This document shows positions 33,972 through 44,770 of a stretch of DNA of 64,000 nt, piece after piece. The notes below the pieces were generated by a model, which ran no database searches, was not told the origin of the DNA, and saw nothing but the letters and a program-made list of their open reading frames with translations. The number at the start of each line of letters is the position of its first letter. The stretch's first letter is position 1. Source of the stretch: Ehretia macrophylla (taxonomy: Eukaryota > Streptophyta > Magnoliopsida > Boraginales > Ehretiaceae); assembly GCA_037974665.1 (NCBI GenBank), contig CM075765.1:15929501-15993500 (forward strand). Reading direction: 5' to 3'. The position numbers and the translations under genes are program-made.

Positions 33972-36182
33972 TTATTCGTCATTTTCATCACTAGGTGGAG
34001 ATGACGAATGTTGCTCTTCAGGTTGAGTACAGATCTTTGCGTATAGGACATCCAACACCTGGCTCTTCTTCTGCAATTATTGCTGAAGTTGATTGATCAA
34101 CTCGTTTTGACTTTGGATCTGTTGGCCCTGAGTTTGTAATTGGTCTTGCATTGTGGAAGTCGCTCTCGTGATGGCGTCATTCGGTTGTTGCTATGTGATT
34201 AGACACCTAGGCTGGGTACCGGTGTTTGCAACAGACTCAACTAAAACTTGTGATCCTACCCCGTATATGCGACCTTTGCATGGTGGGCTGACAACTTGTA
34301 AAAAGACTGCATTATAATCCACAGGCGTGGGGTTTGAGTTTGATTCAAATGCATGCATGGCCTGTTGGAGCAATTCTTTGTAACGAGCCTGTGAAAAAAG
34401 CATACTTATAAGTTAGTGTTACAAATCCAATTTATTGCACAAACATTCTTTTATGGTGTACACAAACATAAGTTCAAACACACAATATACAGGTCTTAAA
34501 TCATTCTTTCATGCATCTTTTGGAGTCAATCAAAAAATGGACAGCATCTTGTTTGTATTTCAGAATTTTCCCAAAAAACCTGTTACAAGATAAAGCCAAC
34601 AGAATACACAGTATCCAACCTGATATGAACCACATTTAACCTCAACATTGCAATCAACTACTATATCCCTCAAGAGATATTTTTAAACGTTGTACAACAC
34701 ATATGCTTCCAACAAGTAACCATGATCCATAAACATCCATGTTTGTTCACATCATAGGTTCCTTCATGCTCACACATAAATAAGTATATTTTTCCTCTGG
34801 AATATTAACCTTAACAATTATAAATACTTGGTGCAATCTTATACCTTTTATGCAAACATACTATGAATCCCAAATTATCTTCAACAAATACCCTATGCAT
34901 TGCTGCATTTACTAGAAATTCCATGAATATTATATACCATAGTCTGTTCGGCTCGAGAGTCTGTGTACGGCCCATCAACCCCCTTGCAATGAGCGTTCTG
35001 GAAAACCTCTGCATAAATCACTGTCTTCCCTAATTCTTTTTCCTGCAATAACAATTCACCAAATCCAACAACATATAAATGTGTATTTTGAAAAAATTTG
35101 AGTCGTACACATAATATATAATTAACCGAGATTCTATTACTAAATCAATACCATTCTTCTAGTTGCTTCATGGGTTGGGATTGAATCTAAATGGTGAGTA
35201 GACGGATTTGCCTTTTGATTGTTTGAATTCCTCTTTGAGATGGCCTGCCATTGTGGGATTTTTCATAGCTCCAGCATTTGGTTCCATATTTCAAGTGGTA
35301 TGAAGTTTGGCTTCTTCGTTCTAGTATGTCCTTTGTTTGTCCAATCTGTAATTCGGCCTCTTATAGTAGATTCAAACTTGCGCCAAATTTCAGCTTCATC
35401 AATTGGAAGCCCCTTGTACTCCCTCTGAAAATGTTAATATTATGTAACAATAATTCAACAATTACTATGATAATTATACAATAGTTTTCACAATATATAT
35501 TGCGATAACATTTCATACCTTGAAATATTCGAACCAAAATTTCCTTGTATCACTTGGGACCTCTCTGTACGTCAACCAAGGCTCTACATACCTGGCATGT
35601 AGTGTTCTTGAAACCCCTTTGGTTGCGTTATATGGATCCCATCTATACAATATAACATAATCAAAATATGTAAATTAGAGACAAAAATGTAGAAGATTTA
35701 AAATTCATAATTTAAAGTAATACATATCCGTTTCCTACGACCTTCAAACAGCGTCGCTCGTCATTTTGCCATATCGTATAATTAGCTAGAGACTGGAATC
35801 CATAAAATTGCCAATCTTCGATGCATGTAGCCCGTCTATCAGTAGCGCTCGAAGACTCATGCATATTAGAAAATTGCGCACCACCGGGAGTTGAAGAGCC
35901 ATCACTATCTACGCGTAAATCCTCTAATTCCTGTGGCAATCCAAATGATGAACAATGTTGTGCATTATGACATATTAACGGGTCCTGTACATATGACTGC
36001 TCTTGTGGGGGATGCTCATCGTCTGAGATCCGATGCTGCATTCCCACTGACGAAGTTGATGAACCACGCCCAATGACCAGAGGGACATCGCCAGATCCAC
36101 ACCCAATAGTTGCATGTGTACTTGTGGATCCTCGACCACTCGTATATTGCGTTTCTATAGATCTACGACCACCCAATGGCAT
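33972..36182 (-). pseudogene. CACTA transposase gene (Transposase_24, Ptta/En/Spm type), broken
   Basis: Probable exons in transcription order: from ATG at 36182 to about 35730, 35519-35643, 35152-35424, 34938-35042, 34388-33972. The conserved part reads ARYVEPWLTYREVPSDTRKF, then KGLPIDEAEIWRKFE, then LGKTVIYAEVFQNAHCKG, typical of plant En/Spm Transposase_24 proteins, which bind subterminal repeats or help in transposition. The last exon ends in a Gln-rich coiled coil and an acidic tail. Two in-frame stops (TAG at 34191-34193, TAA near 34080) break the last exon, and I could not find a phase-matching donor for the first intron, so the gene is called a pseudogene. It lies wholly inside the CACTA element. 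Confidence 0.7.
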
Positions 36183-36439
36183 AGCGTCATTGTAGTCGGC
36201 CGAAGAGAATCATTGACTATCCGACACCGTGTTCAGTGTATGAGTAGAATTTCTCTTTTTCCTTAATAAGCTGGGAAGGTGAGGGTGGAGGGTTATGTGA
36301 AAACGAAATAACAGAGGGCAGTACCTGCTACCCTCTGTTATTTGAATTTGGGCGACGGCCTGGTGTGAACCAGGACCGTCACCCAAATAAAAGAGGCCCA
36401 CCAAGTGGGCCTCTTGGTGGAGAAGGACTGTGCCCATCT

Positions 36440-36800
36440 TCATTAGAGACGGGCACTATTTCTCGTCTCCATTAGAGACGGGCACTGTTTTCGGTCTCCA
36501 AATTGGAGATGGGACAACAGCCTGTCTCCACTAGAGGCCCACTTTAATGGGCCTCATTGTGGAGACGGGCACTGTTTCCCGTCTCCAAATTGGAGACGGG
36601 CATATGCCCCGTCTCCAAATTTGAGATGGGCATTGTTTTCCATCTCCAAGTTGAGGACGGGCTATTGGCCGGTCTCCACAAAAGGCCCTTTAACGCAATA
36701 TGCTCATCACCATTGGAGACGGACACAGGCCCCGTCTCCAACTTTGGAGACGGGATTGATCCCCTGTCTCCATTAGAGATAGGCTAGGCCCCCGTTTCCA
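36440..36800. repeat. Array of GGAGACGGGC / GCCCGTCTCC inverted repeats within the CACTA element
   Basis: The decamer and its complement recur about every 20-45 bp at least a dozen times, with spacers such as ACTGTTTT or ATATGCCCC. The array sits immediately upstream (in the transposase direction) of the 36182 start codon. CACTA elements commonly keep transposase-binding repeats at their ends; one placed here would overlap the transposase promoter or leader. Confidence 0.8.
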
Positions 36801-37505
36801 ATACGCAGACCTTACAAAATTATTAATTCTTATTTTTAAAAAATAAAAAATTACAAAATATAATTATAAAATTTAATAAATTTAATCTTAGTAAAAAAAA
36901 AGTTATTAATAAAAGTACATATTAAATATAATGTTTTATTTTATTTAAAAATAGAAGACATACAATTGTTGAACAATTATAAATTTATAATTTACAAAAA
37001 TATATGAAGTGGAAGAAGATTTAATTTCCTATATTACATTAATTAGATGAAAATATAATTTAATGAAATTGTATGTCGTGATTGGACAACTCGATAGCTC
37101 TTTAGAAATAAATTCTTCGTGCGTTTTTCGAGTCGTCATGATTTGACAACTCGATGTGGTGATCGTTGTCAAACTCATGCACATATAGACAAATTGATGG
37201 TCGTAAAGTTAAATGTCAGTAAAAACATAAATAATTTGGTGAAAATAATTCCAATATGTCACCATACACGAGCTAAACGTACAATTTGTTGTATTGTGCT
37301 TAAAAAGTCATCATGATTTGACACATCGCTGAGGTGATCGTATGAAGAGTCACGCGTATACGGAGTAATTAATTTGGTGACGACCCAGCAGGATCCGTCG
37401 CCAAATTTGTGCCACTTTCACTTCTATATAAAGAAAGCACCAATCCGCTTGTTGTCTTCCATCTTTATATAAGCTTAACCTCATTGCATCCACATTGCAT
37501 CAACA

Positions 37506-37718
37506 ATGAGTAAGGAGGTTCAAGGTCAGTGGATTACCATTTAAAAGAAGGAACACACAACAAAAGGTGAAACATCCAAGGCCAGCAGCAACAGAGTTGA
37601 ACCTCATTTTGATCTGAACAAACCACCGAATGAAGAGGGTTACATTTCTAGAGCTCAACACAAGCAAATGGTTGAGGATCAAATGTATCGCATACTTATG
37701 CCGAAGTTGTTCGAGTGA
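37506..37718 (+). pseudogene. Small CACTA-borne ORF of unknown function with one in-frame stop
   Basis: An ATG at 37506, about 85 bp after TATATAAAG (37424) and 40 bp after a second TATATAAG (37465), opens a 71-codon frame beginning MSKEVQGQWIT. A TAA at 37542 interrupts it, but the rest stays readable and polar (FDLNKPPNEEGY, then MVEDQMYRILMPKLFE before TGA). I do not recognise the protein. Position near the right end of the element and a plausible core promoter suggest a transcribed unit of the ancestral transposon or a captured fragment. Confidence 0.35.
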
Positions 37719-38382
37719 AAATTATGTTCGAAAATGGTAGTTAAGGTTAATAATATGTAATGTATTATCTAATTATGTGTGTGTATTTTGTTATGTACTT
37801 TTTTATGGTGATGCCTCAACTTAACCATATGTTAATGTAATCCTTAGTTATTGTATGATAATGAAATAAAATCTTGTCATTTGCATATTATATTAGAAAA
37901 TTCGTCCCATATTGTAGTTAATATGTAACATAACATAATATTTTATTACTACCTCACAACGTTTGTTAGTACTTCGCGTTAACAATACATGTTTGAACTG
38001 GTACTGTTAATTCGAAATTTGATATGATTCGTTGTTGCTTGGGAAAGATTGAAGGCCTTGTTCTTTCAAAAAAACATAGGAAATTGAGCCATCACCCTTT
38101 ATAGTGACGACATGGTGAGGGAATCTGTCACCATACCATCGCCGCGTTGTCTCCACATCTCCGAATCGGTACAAATTATCGTCGAGCCGTTACCAATTTC
38201 GTGACGGTATAGCTTGGCCATCACTGTTGGTGACAGCTTGGTGATGATTTTTTTTATTTGACACTATGCCGTCACTGTCCCGTCACAAAACTGGTGTCAA
38301 CATTTCCTTTCACCAACCTGTCCTTATATTAGTGACGATATGGCGACGGTCCGTCGCAGAATCTAATTTTTTTTGTAGTGAG

Positions 38383-39639
38383 TACAACCTCTTTAAATTA
38401 ATAGTGTTAGGATCGCTATTCTCTATTAATTTAGTGAGATATAAATTTATCAATAAATTAATAATTATTAATTTATAAAGATAGACATGCAATTAATGAA
38501 TTGAGGGTTGTAATCAATGAGTTGGAGTACAGTTAAAAAATAGATGTCAACCACATCTTGAATTTCTTTGGTGAAAATGACACAAATACAGAAGTTTTGA
38601 GCGTAGATAAGATCATTGAGAACATGACACAACATTCACAAATTGAAGCTAAATTTGAAGTTGATGATGATACACAACATTTGAAACTAGTATCACGAAA
38701 GGAAGCATTTAAAGTATCAATGACACTCAAAAATTTGTTGTTGCAATACAAGAAAGCAACCCCAGGACTTTTAGGCGCACTGCATGCAATTAAAGATGAG
38801 ATTTAGCTAGATTTGAAATTCAATAAAAAACAAGATACTTATTCATATTTTGAAAAACCCTCGTAGTCAATTTATTATGTACTTTGTAGCTAATTATTAA
38901 TTTATATATAAAATATTTAGGCCTATAAAATATAAAGAAAATATTTTAGATATAGGGTAAATAGCATATCGGCCCCCTGTGGTTTACCATAAGTACAAGT
39001 CGAGTCCCTATGATTTCATAATTGGCTTATAACCCCCTGTGCTTTTGAAAATTGAAGCACACGTGCCCCTTTAGTCCAAGTCCGTTTAAAATTTTAACGG
39101 TAATATCAAAATGACACAAATGCCTTCGAGGTAATGTCAGCGTATCAAATATTTTTAAAAACACAAGGGGCCATTGCTCATCATCATTAAAAACACAGGG
39201 GGTCATTGCGCACCATCATTAAAAACACAGAGGGCTATTGCGCACCATCGTTAAAACACAAGGGGCCATTGCGCACCATCATTAAAACACAAGGGTCATT
39301 GCGCACCTCATACATATTGGTCAATCGTGTAAAAAACACAAATAGTTGCGTTACTAACACGTGCATAACAAATTCTATTAAAATTGACAGATTGTTTGAC
39401 GGAGGGGGCATGCATGCTTCAATTTTGAAAAGCACAGGGGGTTATAAGCTAATTATAGAACCACAGGGACCCGACTTACACTTATGGTAAACCACAAGGG
39501 GCCGAGACACTATTTACCCTTAGATATATTATCTTATAATTTTATTGAGATTATTAATTTTTTAAGTCGGGAGTAAATAATTTTATTATTTAAAAAATTA
39601 TTAATTTATTAAATATTAATTTAAAAAGGTCTTACTGTA
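38383..39639 (+). mobile_element. Pogo/Tigger-like element remnant with transposase C-terminus
   Basis: The left end TACAACCTCTTTAAATTAATA and the right end (reverse complement TACAGTAAGACCTTTTTAAA) are similar inverted termini starting with TA, the target of Tc1/mariner-pogo elements. Between them, 38558-38806 encodes SRKEAFKVSMTLKNLLLQYK and ATPGLLGALHAIKDE, followed after a stop by LDLKFNKKQ; this matches the C-terminal tail of plant Tigger/CENP-B-like transposases as I recall them. The DDE core is missing. A MITE (38955-39519) interrupts the 3' part, and the CACTA element abuts its left end. Confidence 0.6.
38955..39519. mobile_element. Mutator-like MITE with 9-bp target-site duplication and internal 32-bp repeats
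   Basis: Left TIR GGGTAAATAGCATATCGGCC pairs with the right TIR (reverse complement GGGTAAATAGTGTCTCGGCC) for about 100 bp. TTAGATATA flanks both ends (38946-38954, 39520-39528). Inside, 39165-39310 holds four to five tandem units of about 32 bp on the theme CATCATTAAAAACACAGGGG / CATTGCGCAC. Confidence 0.9.
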
Positions 39640-40850
39640 TCTATATATTTCTAATAAGTGTAGAATTTTTATTAAACACATGTACATGAGGCAAAATTCT
39701 TCATCTTTTTATAAGTGATAAATCTTAGAATAATTGCACTTGATGTGTATTGTAACATTTGTAGAATTTTCAATTTATGAAAATGACTATGCCAATCAAT
39801 GCTCGTGTAAATGAGGAAAAAAGTATACCTTCTGAAAGTGGTTATAATATTTTTAAACTATCATAAATTTATCAAATTATCATAATATACCCGCCAAATC
39901 TAAATAAAATAAAATAAATCAGAGCAGGTTTTTGTATTCCTCGAAAACCTAGCCTAGAGTCACTCCAAATTCGGTAATATTTTCTTCATTAATAACTCCA
40001 TAACTATTACGATATCACCTTTTTCATAATGGTAGTTACATTATACCCGAATACACTTAGATTTTAAAAAAAAAAAAAAATTGTTGTAGCTATCCCATTT
40101 GTGGTCCACGTAAATGAGACAAACAATCACCATTCTAAAAGTGATACATTATCGGTTGGCATAAATTTTTTAGAAAGGGGACGGTCTAAAAAATAGACAC
40201 GCTGTTATTAACGTGTGAACCTCACACACAAATAAAATTTACGCACGCGTATTTGTGATGTTCAAACCTCTTAGATGTTTTAAAGAAATTTCACTTAGAA
40301 AGTCAAGGTAGTAATAATATTCATTCTTGTATATGTTAATGTAGTTATTTTGGCAATAGGCATGTCGAATGAGACGCATGCGGCATGTTGATGAAGAACA
40401 AACTTAATCACTTTCTTTTATTTTTCTCTCAAACTTAACTACTTTCTAGAAGTATAGTTTATGCACAATCCCCATAAATGCAGGGGAGGTATTAGGGGGC
40501 GCTGGTGGGGTCCCGTCCTTCCAATATTTTTTAATTTTTAAAAAATATTTATGTAGTATCGTAAAAAAAAATTATTGGTCCATTTTATTTTTAAAAAGTT
40601 ATATGTAATATTATTAAAAAAATATTTTAACCCCACAATGTTAAAATTTTAGTTCCGCCTCTACATAAATATCTTCAAATTAAATTACAATCGATGTCGG
40701 GGAAAGTCTTTTTCTTTTTTTGTTTTCTCCTTATTTTGTACTTTGTTAGACCTCATAAATGCCAATAACAAAGCTTCAATTTCACTTTGTGTGTTTATCT
40801 GTGTGTTTATCTTTGTATCATATGAATCAGGATGATCAAACTTCTCGAAG
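39640..40850. other. AT-rich intergenic sequence, repeat debris
   Basis: No gene seen. Around 40485-40672 lies a minus-oriented relative of the GGGGCGGA repeat at 6494. The minus ORF 40685-40963 has no recognised domain. Confidence 0.4.
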
Positions 40851-41838
40851 AATTTTTGTATCAGTTTAGATTGATTAAATAATTTTTTCAAACTTCTCAC
40901 TAAATAGAAGAAAGGGGAAACAGATTGATACGAAAGAAATAGTGGAAATAAGGACATACACACGTTAAATTAAGCAGAGGAAGCAATACAATAGTTTTAA
41001 TGCGATTCAGTCTATCTGGCCTCCATATCCACAATCTCACCTGTGGAAAAATGCACTATTGAGAATAACAATTACATAGATGACTTCATGTACGAAGAAA
41101 GCCTAAATCTCATTCTCACGATTTTATTCACAGAAAAACCTAAAACAAAATCCTCCTCTCAAAATTTTATGCACCAAAAATCTTAAGCTTCTTCATATGG
41201 TTGCAACTTTTCGAACATATAAGAAATTGTCGGAAACCCTCTTAGAGTTTAAATATACATGGGGTTCACCATTTTTGTCAACTTTTTATACCAAAATAGA
41301 GACTCAATCACTTTTTGAGTCTCTAAATTTAGAACCAAAAAAATAAATTGGGTCTCTATTTTAATATAAATCTCTAAAAAGAAGTGGGTCTCATGTATAT
41401 TTAAATCATTAAACATGATTTTTAGAGACCCGAGTCTTTAAAAATTGTCAAAAATAATAAGTTTTTGTAAATAGTGTTAATCATTAGAGTTACCCTTAGG
41501 CTTGCACCTACCATATGGTGTGAAGCCACTAAATTCAAAGTAGAAAGTTTTATTTATAGAAAACTCATGCCAACCCTACTAAAATTAGATTTTAAATTTC
41601 TAAACTAACTGAACTTATACTTGTCTGCAACATGATTTTGGATTTGGAACTTGAGCCACTACACAGGAAGAAGCTAAATGTGAACTAAATCCAAAATACT
41701 AAACCTTTGAAATTCCAGCAACAAGCGGGTGTAGCCCGTATTGTATAGTTTTCGCTTCGCGTGTTACAGGCACGGAGGCTGATTCTCCGCACCATCATTG
41801 CGCCGAAAAGCTCTACAAGCCGGTCAATGGATCAATTG

Positions 41839-42200
41839 TCAATGTTGACGCTTCGGGGCGTGGCCTATCTCGGGTCATCTTTGAAATTGATTGCAGAGAG
41901 TTTTACCTTGCGGTTTCTCAATCACACCATTTCGCCAGATGGAGTTCTGCTTGCCCACTACAAAATATTCAGAATTTGGTCCAGCAGAATTTAAATTTTT
42001 GATTTCGACTCGTAATTAGACTGGCTAATGAAGTAACAGATTGGGTGACTAAACAAACTTTTGTAAATATGTTGGCAGTGTCTTGGCAGGGGTGTCTCCC
42101 TCCTCGATTACGTCAACTACTAGTGAGGGATCTTGTAACTAAAACTTTTAAATCAACCGGTGTTAGTTGATTTTGTATTGATAATACTATCAATATGGTT
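41839..42200 (+). mobile_element. LINE 3' end fragment with RNase H remnants and poly-A
   Basis: One frame begins VNVDASGRGLSRVI, an RNase H (RVT_3) start with the DAS motif. Farther on (from about 42009) another frame reads RLANEVTDWVTKQTF and PPRLRQLLVRDL, the C-terminal end of the same domain, so the middle is deleted. A short 3' UTR ends at a 14-A run (42206-42219). Confidence 0.6.
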
Positions 42201-42740
42201 TCCAAAAAAAAAAAAAAATTTGACGCTTCATTTGATAGACAAGGGAAAATATCAACGACGTTCATTGGATATGATAGTTTCGAACACTTAATTTCCGCAC
42301 ATGCTACTTCTTCTTTTTTTGGTCATTCAGCGGTTGAAGCTGAAGTACTTGTCATTCGCCTTGTTGTTTGTTTATCAGATACTGACAGAATTCAAGCATC
42401 GTAATTGAGAGTGATGCAAACCTTGTCCTTAAAGCAATCAATTCTCCAGGAATTGCTATTAATTGGAAAGCAAATACCATTGTAGAAGATATTAAGAAGA
42501 TTGTAGTTAAAAACTTAATAATGCGATTCCAAAGCATTAGAAGAATGACCAACCAACCGTGAGTCCGTGTGACTCAATGGCTAAATGTAAACTTAAAAAA
42601 ATATTGTCTCTTCATTGAGTATTTTGTATACCCTCACGTCTATTGTATCTACTGTCGTATGATATCCACCCTTCTAGGGTTGAGTAAACTTTGTACCTTT
42701 TTCATTTGAAATGCATTTTATTTGATCCAAAAAAAAGAAA
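42201..42740 (+). mobile_element. Second LINE 3' end fragment with RNase H remnant
   Basis: Directly after the poly-A, KFDASFDRQGKISTTF starts a second RNase H domain (DAS), followed by HSAVEAEVLVIRLVV (the conserved Glu region) and, after a frameshift near 42400, IVIESDANLVLKAIN (third acidic residue). The region ends in an A-rich tract (42729-42740). Two head-to-tail LINE ends suggest successive insertion at one A-rich site. Confidence 0.6.
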
Positions 42741-42960
42741 GAGGGGGGCCGTTGGAAGTGTGTGAAACGTTGGCGAATTTTGAAGTCGACGGATGGGTAA
42801 CCAAAGCCCAAAAAATAAGTTAGGCAACATAATGTTTTTGGAAATGGATTCGGCTAACTTGTACTAGTAATGGTATCCGCAGATGCTTTCTTGCACGAAA
42901 GACAAATGTTTTAACGTACATTTATGGACCCATCAACGACAAATTCTTGCTATTTTTTGT

Positions 42961-44210
42961 CCAATCAAGGATGAATTCTACAACAAAGTTTGAAATTCAT
43001 CCCGTACCAACTTTTTCCTTAGTTTGTTTGACCCATTAATTTGTGAGAAAAATTAGGGGCAAAATTAAAAATTTTCAGTGAGAACTATAGCACTTACTTT
43101 TTTAACAATATAAATATAATTTTTTATTTATAAAGACTAATTATATTAATTTTTGACTTTAAAATACAAGAATAATTTAAAGAATAAAGGATTTCTATGA
43201 CCACTAAACTATCTCTCCAGTCCTATTTTGGTCATTTAATATTTTTCGTTTTATTTTGGTCATTCAATTATCAATTATGTCTCACATTGATCATTCCGTT
43301 AATTTTTCTGTTAAAATAAACTAACTGTTAAAGGTAAAATAGTAAAATTAATTATAATTTTACCACTAAATAAAGCTTATTTACAAATCTATTCCAAATT
43401 AAATTATGGGTATGTTCCATTTTAGATTTGTGCACTAAACTACCCTATGAAAACATTCACCCATTTCCAAAACCATTTTGTCCCAAAATTATTTATATGT
43501 CCATTCTTAAACCCTTTTCGGGAGATACAAGGATGCAACAAGTAAGGCAAAATAAAACGATATGGACACGTGTTTATTCAATTAGGGAGATACAAGACCA
43601 TTTATCTCGATGTTGAGATAAATTGGCAATTCAAAATCTACGATTGAATTTATGTTCTTTTGTTATTCATTGGTCTAAATATATAAATTATTTTTGGATT
43701 CAAGGGACATCTAAATCATTTTATATAACTTAGAATGTTATACACATAAATTAATTTCGAGATTTTTCGCACCTAAAGTCAGAATTATTCCACTAAATTA
43801 AAAAGCCAGTCAAATATATAAATTATTTACCTATATAAAGAATATTTCTCTATGGAGTCTTGAGTTTCTCCAAAGTGAAACCCTATAACTAGGACTAGGC
43901 TTCTAGCTTTGACATCCCAAACTCTACCTAAGGAAAGCTGGAGTAGTATTTGACTTGTGGCTACATATATGAAGCTACCTTAGTTCTTATTTGCAGCTTG
44001 AGGCTTTTAGGTAGGGATTAATCAACACGAAGTTACCTCAGTTAAGGGCGGAACTTTAGAGTAGTGAGAAGTATTAAATTTGTGACCTCACAGGAGTTAT
44101 TTCACCCTCATTATCACTGGACTATGTCCTTGGGGGCAGCCACTATTATATACATGCATCACCAAATTATGTTCTATGTTTTGATTTCGGCTCGACAAGG
44201 ATGCCGCGTA
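42961..44210. other. Intergenic sequence, one possible MITE half
   Basis: No gene seen. At 43190-43350 sequence such as CACTAAACTATC and TTTTGGTCATTCAATTATC looks like one arm of a foldback MITE, but its partner arm is absent. The ORF 43428-43616 is not supported. Confidence 0.4.
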
Positions 44211-44213
44211 TAA

Positions 44214-44767
44214 GGCTCCGTTTGTTTGCTGTAAAATATTTTCCTGTAAAATATTTTTCACATTTTACAGTGTTTGGTAGGACATAAAATATAGTCAATA
44301 GTAAAATGTTTTTAGTCAACAGAAAACTTGTAGTGCAAATGGCTGTAAAGAAGAAAACATTTTACATCTTTTTACCTAACGTTTTCTCTCTCATCTCACA
44401 AAAAGGTGTTGCTGCTAATGCTTTTGCTTTCAACGTCTCTCTCTTCTCTCTCTCACCTTCACTTTTTACATAACGTTTTTTATTATTATTATTTTTATAA
44501 TAATAAAATTCTTTTTTTTTTTTGTAAAAATTTCTCTAAGAATAAAATTTATTCTTTTTGTAAAAAAGAATTCACTATAAAGTATTTTTTAATAACAACT
44601 AAAGGCCGTAAAATATTTTTCAGTGTCACAACCAAACATCAGAAAATATTTTTCAGTGTCACAACCAAACACCAGAAAATATTTTTTAAGAAAATATTTT
44701 CCAAAAAAATATTCTCCAGAAAAATATTTTCCCTTAACAAGTTATTTTACGGCAAACAAACGGAGCC
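44214..44767. mobile_element. PIF/Harbinger-like MITE, copy 2
   Basis: Starts GGCTCCGTTTGTTTGC and ends with its complement, flanked by TAA at 44211-44213 and 44768-44770. It is the same family as 9558-10002 and shares internal GAAAATATTTT repeats near the right end. The plus ORF 44406-44786 is a by-product of these repeats. Confidence 0.85.
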
Positions 44768-44770
44768 TAA

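Larger units (their letters stand above)
30861..38380. mobile_element. CACTA (En/Spm) transposon, 7.5 kb, nonautonomous or degraded
   Basis: The left end CACTACAAAAAAAACTAG and the right end (reverse complement CACTACAAAAAAAATTAG) are the CACTA hallmark, and the 3-bp duplication AGT flanks both (30858-30860, 38381-38383). Subterminal regions (30890-31140, 33545-33745, 38090-38370) are packed with short repeats on the theme CCGTCACCAAGCCCTC / GGTGACGG, as expected for TNPA-binding subterminal arrays. Inside are a broken transposase gene on the minus strand (33972-36182), a GGAGACGGGC repeat array (36440-36800), a small plus-strand ORF (37506-37718) and a nested solo LTR (31144-33542). No TNPD/Transposase_21-type gene is visible, so this copy could only move with help. 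Confidence 0.92.
40850..42960. repeat. Copy B of the ~2-kb diverged duplication, split by LINE insertions
   Basis: Matches copy A (25240-27360) piece by piece in the same order. The match stops at the CAATTG near 41838 and resumes at about 42751 (GTTGGAAGTGTGTGAAACGT), so the intervening LINE sequence was inserted into this copy. Copy B lacks the MITE found in copy A. Confidence 0.6.

Noticed and set aside
39165..39310. CRISPR-like regularly spaced repeats
   Set aside because: The ~32-bp units are directly tandem, without unique spacers, inside a MITE in plant DNA.
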